Part shown: piece after piece, positions 31,681-41,770 of the stretch
Position numbering within the stretch: the stretch's first letter is position 1
Layout of the letters: each line of letters opens with the position of its first letter
NCBI GenBank assembly: GCA_021779995.1
Contig: JAJXZP010000224.1
Coordinates: 1 to 64,000 of the forward strand
DNA: 64,000 nt
Direction of reading: 5' to 3'
DNA from: a bacterium
GTDB lineage: Bacteria; Spirochaetota; Spirochaetia; Treponematales; Rectinemataceae
Made by a program: the position numbers and the translations under genes
The notes under the pieces: generated by a model
Told to the model about the DNA's origin: nothing
What the model saw: only the letters and a program-made list of their open reading frames with translations
Databases searched by the model: none

Positions 31681-32676
31681 ATGCAATCCCGTGGAAAGAG
31701 AGCCCGCTCCCGCACCCTCTCCGTCGCCGGAGCCCGACAGGCCGTGTCGCTCTTCCTTATTCTCGCAGGTGTAGGCCTTTGGGCACAGACGCCCCTGGCG
31801 GTCGCGGCTCCCAAGGCAGCCCGGGCCAGGGTCGTCGCCGACGCCCTCGGGTTTGAAGGGACGCCCTATCTCTACGGCGGCACCGAGCGCTCGGGCATGG
31901 ATTGCTCCGGCTTGGTGTTTCGCTCCTACCGGATGGCCGTCGGGCTGTCCGTGCCGAGGACCGTCCGAGAGCTGTTCGATTTCTGCGAGCCGATCGCCGA
32001 AGACAAGCTGCAGCCGGGAGATCTCGTTTTTTTCAACACCACGGGGCCGATCGCCCACGTGGGCATCTATGCCGGGGAGGGGCTGTTTATCAATGCGGCC
32101 TCCGAGGGCAATCCCACCGGGGTCATCGAGTCCAGCCTATCCGATCCCTACTGGCGGCACGCTTTCGCCGGGGCGGGCCGTCTCATTCCTCCCGCCGAGT
32201 ATCTCGGTGTCCTGGTATCGTTGGCCTTGGGACCGAGCCTGGGCTCGACCTCGCTGGCGCGCGGCGTCTCGGGTTCGCTGTTGGTGGCCTATCCCCTCTT
32301 CGGCCTGGAACCGGGCCTGGAGCTTCGGCCGGAATATGACGGCATTCTCGGTGTGACGAGGGTCACCGCGGACTTCTCGCTCGGCTTCGGAAAGAAGTTC
32401 AGAGTGTTCATGGGCCCGGCCCTCACCTTGGGGGATCCCGTTCTCAACGTGGACGGCGTCTCGCGGTACTACGTCGCCGGAGGCGGCTTCGCCGCCACGA
32501 TGGGGGCGGTGTGGACTCCGATCACCTTTCGCGCCGCCGGCGAGGATTGGGGTGTCTACGCGGAGTTTGTCCTCGAGGGTTATGGAGCGAGAGCGGACGA
32601 GCCGCGGGACAGCTATGCCGATATGGCCGCGGGGATGCGGGCGGGAGTCGGGATTCGTTGTAGACTGGGCTTCTAG
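31681..32676 (+). CDS. Secreted NlpC/P60-family peptidoglycan hydrolase
   Basis: Signal peptide; GTPYLYGGTERSGMDCSGLVFRSY, HVGIYAGEGLFINA. Confidence 0.87.
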   Translation: MQSRGKRARSRTLSVAGARQAVSLFLILAGVGLWAQTPLAVAAPKAARARVVADALGFEGTPYLYGGTERSGMDCSGLVFRSYRMAVGLSVPRTVRELFDFCEPIAEDKLQPGDLVFFNTTGPIAHVGIYAGEGLFINAASEGNPTGVIESSLSDPYWRHAFAGAGRLIPPAEYLGVLVSLALGPSLGSTSLARGVSGSLLVAYPLFGLEPGLELRPEYDGILGVTRVTADFSLGFGKKFRVFMGPALTLGDPVLNVDGVSRYYVAGGGFAATMGAVWTPITFRAAGEDWGVYAEFVLEGYGARADEPRDSYADMAAGMRAGVGIRCRLGF

Positions 32677-32711
32677 CCCGGTCCCTTGTTGCTCGGTGAC
32701 TTCGAACGCGT

Positions 32712-32740
32712 TTTACATCTCCCGGGAGCCGTCATATAAT
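32712..32740 (+). promoter_or_regulatory. Candidate sigma70 promoter of glpK
   Basis: TTTACA-17 bp-TATAAT upstream of glpK. Confidence 0.7.
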
Positions 32741-32772
32741 TCGCCGCGGACAGGGGCAGGAGGATGAACGCG

Positions 32773-34257
32773 ATGAAAGAAAAATATATTCTCGCCTTGG
32801 ATCAGGGAACGACGAGCTCCCGGGCCATCGTATTCAACAAAAACGGCATGGTCATAGGACTAGGCCAAATTCCCTTTCGTCAGATATTTCCGAAACCAGG
32901 CTGGGTCGAGCACGATCCGGAAGAAATTTGGACGACTCAGCTCGCCGCTGCTCGGGCAGCCGTCGCGGCGGCTCAGATCGAGGCCGGGCAGATCGCGGCC
33001 GTCGGCATAACGAATCAGCGAGAGACGACCGTTCTCTGGGAGCGAAGCAGCGGAAAGCCGGTGTATAACGCCATAGTCTGGCAGTGCCGCCGATCGGCCG
33101 ATATTTGCCAGGAGCTGCGAAGCAGGGGGCTCGCCGATACGGTCCGCGAGAAGACCGGCCTCGTGCTCGACCCCTACTTTTCCGGCAGCAAACTCATGTG
33201 GCTTTTCGAAGAGCTGCCGGGCCTGCGCGCCCGGGCCGAACGAGGCGAGTTGCTTTTCGGGACGATCGACTCGTGGCTGATCTACAAGCTCACGGGACGG
33301 CACCTCACCGATCCTACCAATGCGAGCCGGACTTTGCTGTTCAATATTCACCGGGGAGAGTGGGACAAGGAGCTTCTTCGACTGTTCAATATCCCCGAGG
33401 CCATTCTCCCTAGGGTGGTCCCCAGCTCGGGAGATTTCGGGCTCGTAGGAAAGGAGCTGCTCGGCGCGGAAATCCCCGTCACGGGATGCGCCGGAGACCA
33501 GCAGGCCGCGCTCTTCGGCCATGCCTGTTTCACGCCGGGCTCGGCGAAGAATACCTATGGGACGGGCTGCTTTACCTTGATGAACACGGGCGCCGTTCCC
33601 ATTGTATCCCGCCACAACCTTTTGACGACGGTCGCCTGGGATCTTGGCAAGGGCTATACCTACGCGCTCGAAGGGTCCGTATTCATTGCCGGGGCGGTCG
33701 TTCAGTGGCTGAGGGACCAAATGGGTATGCTGTCGGATGCGGCCGAGAGCGAACGTCTCGCGCGCTCGGTGGAGGACTCGGGCGAGGTATTCCTGGTGCC
33801 CGCCTTCGTCGGCATGGGCGCGCCCTACTGGGATTCCGAGGCGCGCGGGACGATCGTCGGCATTACGCGGGGAACGACGAAGGCGCATTTCGTGCGCGCG
33901 GCAATCGAGTCGATAGCCTACCAGTCGCGCGACCTGCTTGTGGCCATGGAAAAGGATTTCGGCGGCGAGATTCCGTTTATCAAGGCCGACGGCGGCGCCT
34001 CGGCCAACAATTTCCTGATGCAGTTCCAGGCAGACATCCTGAACCGCCGAGTGATTCTTCCGGAGGTCGGAGAGATAACCGCCTTGGGCGCCGCCTACCT
34101 GGCCGGGCTCGCGTCGGGCTTCTGGAGCGGCCTCGAGGAAGTCGAACGGAACTGGCGCCAGAAACGGGAGTTCGCGCCCGGAATGTCGCCGGAGCGTCGC
34201 GCGCGCCTCCTCGCTTCGTGGAGTAAAGCCGTTGAGACGGCGCGAAGCTATAAATAG
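32773..34257 (+). CDS. glpK: Glycerol kinase
   Basis: [30 protein letters not shown]-equivalent [35 protein letters not shown]. Confidence 0.96.
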   Translation: MKEKYILALDQGTTSSRAIVFNKNGMVIGLGQIPFRQIFPKPGWVEHDPEEIWTTQLAAARAAVAAAQIEAGQIAAVGITNQRETTVLWERSSGKPVYNAIVWQCRRSADICQELRSRGLADTVREKTGLVLDPYFSGSKLMWLFEELPGLRARAERGELLFGTIDSWLIYKLTGRHLTDPTNASRTLLFNIHRGEWDKELLRLFNIPEAILPRVVPSSGDFGLVGKELLGAEIPVTGCAGDQQAALFGHACFTPGSAKNTYGTGCFTLMNTGAVPIVSRHNLLTTVAWDLGKGYTYALEGSVFIAGAVVQWLRDQMGMLSDAAESERLARSVEDSGEVFLVPAFVGMGAPYWDSEARGTIVGITRGTTKAHFVRAAIESIAYQSRDLLVAMEKDFGGEIPFIKADGGASANNFLMQFQADILNRRVILPEVGEITALGAAYLAGLASGFWSGLEEVERNWRQKREFAPGMSPERRARLLASWSKAVETARSYK

Positions 34258-34395
34258 CGGGGCTTTCGAGGAAACTGCCAAGGCCGGAAACCGGTAGCTG
34301 TCGAACCGGGCTCCGCATATTGGGGTTCGCGCGCGACGATTTAATATGGTACAATAAAGAGAGGAGCGGTTGTCCCCTCCTTGATAAGGAGCAAA

Positions 34396-34587
34396 ATGTC
34401 ACGCCCAAACCAGTACAGCAGTGAAAAACGCCGGAAGGAACTCGAGAAGAAACGGAAGAAAGAAGAGAAGATTCTGAGGAAAGCCGCGGCCAAGCAAGAA
34501 CCGCAGGTCGAGGGCGATCAGGCAGACGAGGCAGACGAGGAAGACAAAGAATCCGAGATCAAGGAAGAGGGTTCCTCCTCCGAGTAA
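34396..34587 (+). CDS. Small highly charged hypothetical protein
   Basis: MSRPNQYSSEKRRKELEKKRKKEEKILRKAAAKQEPQVEGDQADEADEEDKESEIKEEGSSSE; aaggag SD upstream. Confidence 0.6.
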   Translation: MSRPNQYSSEKRRKELEKKRKKEEKILRKAAAKQEPQVEGDQADEADEEDKESEIKEEGSSSE

Positions 34588-34611
34588 GGCGTTTCGATAG
34601 GATTTTACCTC

Positions 34612-35346
34612 ATGAACGACGAATTTCGTGACGGAAGGAATTTTCTCAAGGCCGGATGGGAACGGCTGGACAGCATCGAAACCGATCAAGCCCGCGGGAT
34701 ACCCGTTCCGGCGCAGGAAGATCCGGTTGCGAATGAGCTTCGAACCTATAGATTGCCGCCTCCCGATTCCCGGGATTCGGGGCAAGGCGCGCTCTTTTCG
34801 CTCCTGTCCGGGCGAAAAAGCCGCCGCAAGTACAGCCCGGACGGGATCAGCCAAAAAGAACTGTCTTTTTTGATCTGGGCGGTCCAGGGCGTAAAAGAAG
34901 CCAAACCCAAGTATTCTTTCCGGACCGTGCCGTCGGCCGGGGCGCGGCACCCGCTCGATCTCTACCTGTACATTGCGCGCGTGAAGGACCTGGCCGCGGG
35001 ACTCTATCGCTACCTGCCGCTTGAGCATGGCCTGGCTCTCGTGCGCGAGGAATCCGACCCGACAGCCTTGGATGCCGCGCTCAATCGACAATATTGGAAC
35101 GCAGCGCTCGTTTTCATCTGGGTCGCCGTTCCCTACCGCACCGAGTGGCGATATTCCGTCGCCTCCCATAAGCTCATCGCCCTCGATGCGGGGCACTCGT
35201 GCCAGAATCTGTACCTGGCCTGCGAGTCCCTGGGGCTGGGCACCTGTGCCGTCGGTGCGTACAACCAAGATAAGCTCGATCGCTACCTGGGGCTGGATGG
35301 AGAGGAACGTTTCGCCCTCTATGCCGCTCCCGTAGGAAAAATCTAA
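34612..35346 (+). CDS. SagB/ThcOx-type nitroreductase-family protein
   Basis: LLSGRKSRRKYSPDGISQKELSFLIWAVQGV; PSAGARHPLDLYLYI; AGHSCQNLYLACESLGLGTCAVGAY. Confidence 0.85.
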   Translation: MNDEFRDGRNFLKAGWERLDSIETDQARGIPVPAQEDPVANELRTYRLPPPDSRDSGQGALFSLLSGRKSRRKYSPDGISQKELSFLIWAVQGVKEAKPKYSFRTVPSAGARHPLDLYLYIARVKDLAAGLYRYLPLEHGLALVREESDPTALDAALNRQYWNAALVFIWVAVPYRTEWRYSVASHKLIALDAGHSCQNLYLACESLGLGTCAVGAYNQDKLDRYLGLDGEERFALYAAPVGKI

Positions 35347-35353
35347 AGTCGCG

Positions 35354-36265
35354 GTGGTTGAAGGACCGAAGATGGCCGCATTGACACTTGAACGTCTTGC
35401 CGGGAAGACGTGGATCGCGCGTGGGCCGACCAACAGTGGCGTCGTCGAGTCAGGTGAAGGCGGGGTGCTGCTCATCGATTCAGGGAACGACGCTGATGCG
35501 GGCAGGAAATTGCTCCGCGCCTGCGAGTCGGCCGGCCTCAAGATCGCGGCTATCGCGAACACGCACTCCAACGCCGATCATTGCGGGGGGAACGCGTTCA
35601 TCCAGGCACGCACCACCTGCAAGATCATAGCCACGGCGACCGAGGCGGCTTTTATCGAAAGGTCGATGCTCGAACCGAGCTACCTATGGGGTGGTTTCCC
35701 TCTGCCCTCGCTGCGGCATAAATTCCTCATGGCCGAGGCCTCGCGAGTGACCGACATCATTGCCCCGCCCTGCCTCGTGCCGGACAGCGATGTAAAGGCC
35801 TTGCCTCTGCCCGGGCACTTTTTCGCCATGGCCGGGTTCATGACAAGCGATGGCGTGTTCTTCGCCGCCGATACGCTGGCCTCGTCCGAGATACTCGCCA
35901 AATACCCTGTTTTTTACCTCTACGACGTGGCCGCGTTCCTCGCGACGCTCGACACTCTGGCCGCTCTCGAAGCTGAATGGATCGTGCCCAGCCATGCTCC
36001 CCCGACGAGGGACATCGGGCCGCTCGCGCTGGCGAACAAGGCGAAAGTGCTGGAGATCGCTTCGTATATCGTCGAGGCGTGCGCCTCCCCCGTGACGCCG
36101 GAGAAGCTACTGGCCGGAGTGGCCGCTCATTTCCGCATCGAGCTCACACACACGCAGTATGTACTTCTCGGATCGACGGTGCGCTCGTACCTTGCGTGGC
36201 TCGTCCAGGAGAAGTCCCTTTCGTCTCGGATTGAAGGCGGATATCTGTTGTTCGAGCGGAGTTAG
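35354..36265 (+). CDS. MBL-fold metallo-hydrolase
   Basis: GGVLLIDSGNDADAG, NTHSNADHCGGN, LPGHFFAMAGF, VPSHAPP. Confidence 0.87.
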   Translation: MVEGPKMAALTLERLAGKTWIARGPTNSGVVESGEGGVLLIDSGNDADAGRKLLRACESAGLKIAAIANTHSNADHCGGNAFIQARTTCKIIATATEAAFIERSMLEPSYLWGGFPLPSLRHKFLMAEASRVTDIIAPPCLVPDSDVKALPLPGHFFAMAGFMTSDGVFFAADTLASSEILAKYPVFYLYDVAAFLATLDTLAALEAEWIVPSHAPPTRDIGPLALANKAKVLEIASYIVEACASPVTPEKLLAGVAAHFRIELTHTQYVLLGSTVRSYLAWLVQEKSLSSRIEGGYLLFERS

Positions 36266-36276
36266 GAAGCATCGTC

Positions 36277-36747
36277 ATGGAACAAGATTTCGAGATTGCG
36301 CCTTTTACGCTCAAGGAATACGACGAGGCCTTCGCTCTATGGAGTCGCACTCCGGGGATGGGCCTGAGCGCGGCGGATCAACGAGAGCCCATCGCCACGT
36401 TTCTCGAGCGCAACCCGGGGCTCTCGTTCGCCGGCAGAATCGGCGGGACGCTTGTCGGGACGGCTCTCTGCGGGTCGGACGGGCGCCGAGGGTATCTATA
36501 TCATCTCGCCGTGGATCAAGGGCAACGGCGCAGAGGTCTGGGAACCCGCCTGGCTTCGGCCGGTCTTCTGGCACTGGCGTCCGCAGGGATCGAGAAATGT
36601 CACCTTTTCCTGATATCCGGCAACGAGCTCGGTGCGGCGTTTTGGTCGGCCCTGGGTTGGACAAAGCGCGATGACATCATCGTATTCTCGAAAAATCTTG
36701 AACTAGACGGCGGGTCTGTCGCGCGGGAGCGAAGCCGCAGGCATTGA
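36277..36747 (+). CDS. GNAT-family N-acetyltransferase
   Basis: YHLAVDQGQRRRGLGTRLASAGLLALA. Confidence 0.87.
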   Translation: MEQDFEIAPFTLKEYDEAFALWSRTPGMGLSAADQREPIATFLERNPGLSFAGRIGGTLVGTALCGSDGRRGYLYHLAVDQGQRRRGLGTRLASAGLLALASAGIEKCHLFLISGNELGAAFWSALGWTKRDDIIVFSKNLELDGGSVARERSRRH

Positions 36748-36806
36748 CAGAGGACTGCTTGAGGTATAGCTTCATTTCAAGCCCCTCTCCATTGAAGGTA
36801 CTCCGC

Positions 36807-38162
36807 ATGAGCTATTCCGATCCGACGAAGCTCGGGATTCTTACTTGTCCCGGCGCAGAGTCCTTCGCCAACCAGGTTGTCAGAAGGCTTGCCGGCATCT
36901 ATAAGCGTCGATTCGAACGGAAAAGCGCCGTGCTCGCCTCGCGATATCATATTTCCCAGGAATTGGTGACCAGAAAGATCAATTTCGACAATGATATTCA
37001 GTCGGGGTTGCTCTATCTTCCCGGCAATGTCAACCAATACCGGCCGCCCCGATTCAAGATCAATGCCCGGCATACCGCTTTCCCCAACGGGGAAGTGAAG
37101 ACCGAGATTCTGGACTCGGTCCGCGGCAAGGATCTGTATATCTTTCAGGATGTCGAAAATCATCAACCGATTCCCTTCAACGATGGAGCGGTGCATCGCT
37201 ACCTTTCGGTGAACGACCACCTCTTCTCCCTGTTCGTGACGATCGACGCGGCTCTGCAAGCCGGAGCCGAGCGCATCAACCTCGTGCTCCCCACCTACCC
37301 CTATGGCAGGCAGCATAAGAAGAAGGGGCGCGAAGGGCTGACGGCCTCCCGCGTAGGACAGATGTTCGAACACCTCGGAGTGTCGAGGATCATTACGCTC
37401 GATATCCACAGCAGGGAAATCGAAAATACCTTCGATAAGCTCCGGCTCGAAAATTTGCATGCCTCGCTTCAGATAATAGAGAAGCTGATCGGCGTCGTGG
37501 ATATCTCGAAAGAGGATCTCGTCGTACTATCTCCCGACACCGGCGCGGTGGATCGCAACAAGTTCTACGCGAATGCCCTGCAGCGGCCTCTGGCGATGCT
37601 CTATAAGGAGCGCGACTACTCCAAGGTCACGAAGAACGCCTCCGACACCAACATTTCCGAGATGCGACTTCTCGGCGAGGTTCGCGGGAAGACGGTGTTC
37701 ATGGCCGACGACATGATCGGCACCGGCGGGACGCTCATCAAAGGCATGAAGAACCTCAAGGAGATGGGCGCGGAGCGGGTGATCTGCGCGGTGTCGCTGC
37801 CCTTGTTCACCGGATCGGCCATCGAAGAATTCGATGCGGCGTACAAGCAAGGGTATTTCCACCGCATCATCGGGACCAATGCGGTCCATCATCGCGAGCT
37901 GCTGCAAAAAGAGTGGTACGTCCAGGCCGATTGCACGGGACTTTTTGCCCAGATCATCAGCCTGCTCCATCACAATCGGTCGTTGTCGTCCATGTTGGAC
38001 AACCGCGAGCTGGTCGCGAAACGGATAAAGAAACAGCTCGATCGCATGGCGGGTATTGCCGCGGTCCACGCCAAGTCTGGCGGGGGCCATGGGGCCGCTT
38101 CGGGGCAGCGTCCCGGTTCCGGGGACGAACCTCTTCCCTACGGCATAGCGTTCGATAGATGA
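36807..38162 (+). CDS. prs: Ribose-phosphate pyrophosphokinase (long divergent form)
   Basis: LVLPTYPYGRQHKKKGREGLTASRVGQMFEHLGVSRIITLDIHS; PRPP loop MADDMIGTGGTLIKGMKNL; about 451 aa. Confidence 0.88.
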   Translation: MSYSDPTKLGILTCPGAESFANQVVRRLAGIYKRRFERKSAVLASRYHISQELVTRKINFDNDIQSGLLYLPGNVNQYRPPRFKINARHTAFPNGEVKTEILDSVRGKDLYIFQDVENHQPIPFNDGAVHRYLSVNDHLFSLFVTIDAALQAGAERINLVLPTYPYGRQHKKKGREGLTASRVGQMFEHLGVSRIITLDIHSREIENTFDKLRLENLHASLQIIEKLIGVVDISKEDLVVLSPDTGAVDRNKFYANALQRPLAMLYKERDYSKVTKNASDTNISEMRLLGEVRGKTVFMADDMIGTGGTLIKGMKNLKEMGAERVICAVSLPLFTGSAIEEFDAAYKQGYFHRIIGTNAVHHRELLQKEWYVQADCTGLFAQIISLLHHNRSLSSMLDNRELVAKRIKKQLDRMAGIAAVHAKSGGGHGAASGQRPGSGDEPLPYGIAFDR

Positions 38163-38884
38163 AGGTTTTCCGCCCAGGGGCGGATGCGCGACTGGACGGC
38201 GAAGCTCCGAACGGGCGCGGCGATGAAGTTCCGCTCTCATCTGCCCGGACTTACATCGCCGGATCCATCGCGGGTATCGTCTTCGACCTCGATAACACGC
38301 TGTATACCAATCCGAGCTACGCGAAGTTTCAGGAAGACGTGCTTGTGGGACGCCTCGGCTCGGAGCTCGGCCTGAGCGCCGAGGCCGCCGCGCAGTTGGT
38401 CGCCGGGTTACGCGCCGAGCGCCGCGCCACCGGGCTGCCGCCGACCTCGCTCGGCAACCTGTCCGCGACGCTCGGCTTCGACATAGAAACGAGCGTCCGC
38501 TGGCGCGAGGAGTGCATAGAGCCGGCAGCCTGGCTGAGACGGGACCCTCGCCTCGGGGAGGCGCTGCGCCGGCTCGCAGGGCGATTCGCCTTGGCCGTCG
38601 TCAGCAATAATCCGCGGCTAGTCATAGAAAAAAGCCTGCAGGCTCTCGAAGTGAGCGATCATTTCCAGGTCCTCGTCGGGCTGGACGACACGCTGAAATC
38701 CAAACCCGCGACCGAGCCCTTCGCGTTCGCCCTTCGGCTCTTACAGCTCGGCCCCGAGGCCTGTCTGTCGATCGGCGACCGATTCGACGTGGACATCGCC
38801 CCAGCCCTCGAACTGGGCATGAATGGAATACTCGTGTCCGGTGTCGAAGACGTGTACGGTTTGCCCGAGCTGCTTTCCCTCTGA
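38159..38884 (+). CDS. HAD-family hydrolase
   Basis: GIVFDLDNTLYTNPSYAKFQ; VVSNNPRLVIEKSL; KSKPATEPFAFAL; SIGDRFDVDI. Confidence 0.88.
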   Translation: MKVFRPGADARLDGEAPNGRGDEVPLSSARTYIAGSIAGIVFDLDNTLYTNPSYAKFQEDVLVGRLGSELGLSAEAAAQLVAGLRAERRATGLPPTSLGNLSATLGFDIETSVRWREECIEPAAWLRRDPRLGEALRRLAGRFALAVVSNNPRLVIEKSLQALEVSDHFQVLVGLDDTLKSKPATEPFAFALRLLQLGPEACLSIGDRFDVDIAPALELGMNGILVSGVEDVYGLPELLSL

Positions 38885-38923
38885 CGCCGAACATCCTCGC
38901 CTCGACGGCCGCGCCGCGGATCT

Positions 38924-40240
38924 CTATCCGGGATAGTAGCGGTCGCCGATGTCGGGCCGGAACCAGGCCCCCTCGAACTTGACCGCCCGGGCCGCGGCAT
39001 AGGCCGAGGCGCGGGCCGTTTCCCAGGTTTCTCCGACGCCGACGGCGGTGAAGCAGCGGCCTCCTCCGGTGCGCAACGTGCCGTCGGGGCTGCGCGCGGT
39101 CGAAGCGTGGAAGAGCAGGGCATCCGCCCCCGGAACGCTCGAATCGAGTTCCGGAAGGCCGGCCTCGACTCCCGCGTCGAGCCGCCCCAGGTTGACGGCC
39201 AGACCCTTCGGGTAGTCGCCGGGATAGCCGGGCGCAGCCACGACTACCCCGCAGGCGATGCGCTTAGAAACGGTCGGCCGAAGCGAGCAGAGCCGGCCGA
39301 CGGCGGTGCCGGTGCACAGGTCGAGAAAGTTCGAGTCGAGGAGAGGAAGCAAAGACTGGGTCTCCGGATCGCCGAATCTCACGTTGTATTCGAGGAGCCG
39401 CGGGCCTTGGTCGGTCACCATGATACCGAAGAACAGGATGCCTCGGTACTTAAGGCCCTCGCTATCCATGCCACGGAAGGTCGGATCGACGATGTCGTGT
39501 TCGATCTTCGCCAGCAATTTAGCGTCGGCGAAGGGAACGGGACAGACGGCCCCCATACCGCCGGTGTTCGGCCCCGAATCGCCCTGACCGGCCTTTTTAT
39601 GGTCGGCGCAGACGGGGAGGAGAAGCCGATCGCTCAGGTCGCAGAGCGCGAAGACGGACAGCTCCTTCCCGACCAGGTACTCCTCGGCCAGCAATTCGTC
39701 GGAGGCCAGGACGGATTCGCCGAAGCGCCGGAGCTCTTCGCGGGAGTCGGACTCGAATACGCCCTTGCCGGAGGCGAGGCCGCTTTTCTTGAGGACGAGC
39801 CTCTGATCGCGCATTTCATCGAGAAAGCGGATGAAGGAAGCGCTGTCCGTGAAGCGTTCGGTTCGGGCGCAGGGAATTCCGTGGCGCTCGGCGAAGGACC
39901 GCGCGAAGGACTTGCTCGACTCGAGCATCGCGGCGGCGCGCTTGGGGCCGAAGGCGCGTATGCCCGCCGCTTCGAGATCGTCCACGAGCCCCGAAGCGAG
40001 CGCGCCTTCGGGGCCGACGAGAACCAGTCCGATGCCGAGCTCCTGGCAGGCCCGGACCACCGCTGTTCCGTCCTGAGGGTCGACGGCGACGTTGCGGGCG
40101 ACGCCTTCGGTGCCGGCGTTGCCGGGCGCGCAGAAGACCCGTTCTTTCATCGGCCGAGCGCTGGAATAGTCCGCGCTGCGGGAAAGCGCCCAGGCCACGG
40201 CATGCTCCCTCGCGCCGGAACCGACGACCATGACTCTCAT
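38924..40240 (-). CDS. purD: Phosphoribosylamine-glycine ligase
   Basis: MRVMVVGSGAREHAVAWALSRS; GPEGALASGLVDDLEAAGIRAFGP; EYNVRFGDPETQ. Confidence 0.95.
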   Translation of the reverse strand: MRVMVVGSGAREHAVAWALSRSADYSSARPMKERVFCAPGNAGTEGVARNVAVDPQDGTAVVRACQELGIGLVLVGPEGALASGLVDDLEAAGIRAFGPKRAAAMLESSKSFARSFAERHGIPCARTERFTDSASFIRFLDEMRDQRLVLKKSGLASGKGVFESDSREELRRFGESVLASDELLAEEYLVGKELSVFALCDLSDRLLLPVCADHKKAGQGDSGPNTGGMGAVCPVPFADAKLLAKIEHDIVDPTFRGMDSEGLKYRGILFFGIMVTDQGPRLLEYNVRFGDPETQSLLPLLDSNFLDLCTGTAVGRLCSLRPTVSKRIACGVVVAAPGYPGDYPKGLAVNLGRLDAGVEAGLPELDSSVPGADALLFHASTARSPDGTLRTGGGRCFTAVGVGETWETARASAYAAARAVKFEGAWFRPDIGDRYYPG

Positions 40241-40815
40241 GCCTTCCTCCTCGAAGCGTCCAGACGGTCGAGAAAAAGCGAGGCTTCTCGCGGATAGATA
40301 CGGTGCTCAATGTCGTGGACGCGCTTCTCGATTTCCTCCAAGGACGCCGATCCGTCGGTCACGAAGGCCTCTTGGGAGAGGATCGGTCCCGTATCCATGC
40401 CTTCATCGACGAGATGGACCGTGACCCCGAAGCGGCGTTCGCCGGCTTGGAAAGCCCTAGCTATCGAATGGGATCCCGGCCAGGCGGGAAGGAGGGAGGG
40501 ATGGACGTTGAGTATCCGCCCCGCGTGGAGCGCCACGAAGGCCGGAGAAAGAAGGCGCATGAAGCCCGCGAGGGCGATGGCATCGACGCGCAAGCGGAGG
40601 AGTTCGTCTTCGATTTCCGATTCGGCGAGCTCGCGCGGCTTTTCTGCGTAGCGGACGTAGCGCGTCGGAACGCCGAGCCGGCGAGAGCGCTCGGCGGCGA
40701 AGGCCGTTCGGCGGTCGTGGACGAGCACGACGCAGTCGTGGCGGCCGCGCAGCCCTTCGACGAGAGCTTCGAAGTTGCCTCCGTTGCCGCTCGCGAAGAC
40801 GGCGTATCTAGCCAC
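40237..40815 (-). CDS. purN: Phosphoribosylglycinamide formyltransferase
   Basis: VARYAVFASGNGGNFEAL; GFMRLLSPAFV...RILNVHPSLLPAWPG; GVTVHLVDEGMDTGPI; GTG start within 8 bp of purM stop. Confidence 0.93.
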   Translation of the reverse strand: MARYAVFASGNGGNFEALVEGLRGRHDCVVLVHDRRTAFAAERSRRLGVPTRYVRYAEKPRELAESEIEDELLRLRVDAIALAGFMRLLSPAFVALHAGRILNVHPSLLPAWPGSHSIARAFQAGERRFGVTVHLVDEGMDTGPILSQEAFVTDGSASLEEIEKRVHDIEHRIYPREASLFLDRLDASRRKA

Positions 40816-41770
40816 GGACGAGCTCTCCGGCGACGAAGAGCGGGATTCCCTTGGCAGCTGCGATGTCGACGAGACCGTCAGCCTCACCGCGTTTGGCTAT
40901 GAGGGCCATGCCGATACCCATATTGAAGACGGAACGCATCTCGGCGTCGGCGATTCCTCCCGCTTTCTGGACCTTTTGGAAGATAGGGGGAAGGGGCCAG
41001 TCCCAGTTGAATCGCGGTGCGAGCTCGCGCGGAATGACGCGTTCGACATTGCCGTAGAGTCCCGAACCGGTGATGTGGGCGGCGCCGAGGACCCGCCCCG
41101 TGCTGATGAGCTCGAGGAGGTCCTTCACGTAAATGCGCGTGGGCACAAGGAGCTCCTTCCATGCCTCGTCGTCGCCCTCGGCGATGACCTTGCGCGCGAG
41201 GCTGTAGCCGTTGGAGTGGAGGCCGGAGCTCGGCAAGCCGAGGATGATGTCGCCTTCCTCCATCCTGTCCAAATGGGGAAGCATCCGGTTCTTTTCGACG
41301 AGGCCGACGGCGAAGCCCGCCAGGTCCAGGTCGTCCTCGCCGTAGACATCGGGCATCTCGGCCGTCTCGCCGCCCGTGAGCTCGCAACCCGTCTGTTCAC
41401 ATCCGGCGACGATACCGGCGATGATGTCGTGGAGCACCGGCTCGTGGATTTTTCCGCAGGCGATGTAGTCGAGGAACTGCAGGGGGCGCGCGCCGCAGAC
41501 CACGAGGTCGTTGACGCTCATGGCCACGAGATCGATGCCGATCGTGTCGTATTTTCTCAGGCGCTGGGCTACGAGGAGCTTCGTGCCTACGCCGTCGGTG
41601 GTCGACAGCAGCACCGGTTCACGGTAGCCGGAGAGGTCCAGCGCGGCGCCGCCCGCGAAACCGCCAAGGCTTTTGGATACCGCCTTCGAAGGGAAGGTTC
41701 TAATGAAATTCGCGAAATCGTCCCCTTTCTTGATGGAGACTCCGGACGTTTCGTAGTCGAGGCCGCTCAT
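40808..41770 (-). CDS. purM: Phosphoribosylformylglycinamidine cyclo-ligase
   Basis: STTDGVGTKLLVAQ, GIDLVAMSVNDLVVCGARPLQFLDYIACG, LTGGETAEMPDVY. Confidence 0.95.
   Translation of the reverse strand: MSGLDYETSGVSIKKGDDFANFIRTFPSKAVSKSLGGFAGGAALDLSGYREPVLLSTTDGVGTKLLVAQRLRKYDTIGIDLVAMSVNDLVVCGARPLQFLDYIACGKIHEPVLHDIIAGIVAGCEQTGCELTGGETAEMPDVYGEDDLDLAGFAVGLVEKNRMLPHLDRMEEGDIILGLPSSGLHSNGYSLARKVIAEGDDEAWKELLVPTRIYVKDLLELISTGRVLGAAHITGSGLYGNVERVIPRELAPRFNWDWPLPPIFQKVQKAGGIADAEMRSVFNMGIGMALIAKRGEADGLVDIAAAKGIPLFVAGELVRG

Noticed and set aside
32051-32064. CCCACGTGGG inside the NlpC/P60 gene as a second parS
   Set aside because: Only the CACGTG core fits; the flanks do not match TGTTTCACGTGAAACA and it is coding
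32860-34281. 473-aa minus-strand ORF
   Set aside because: Antisense to glpK; composition typical of a shadow ORF
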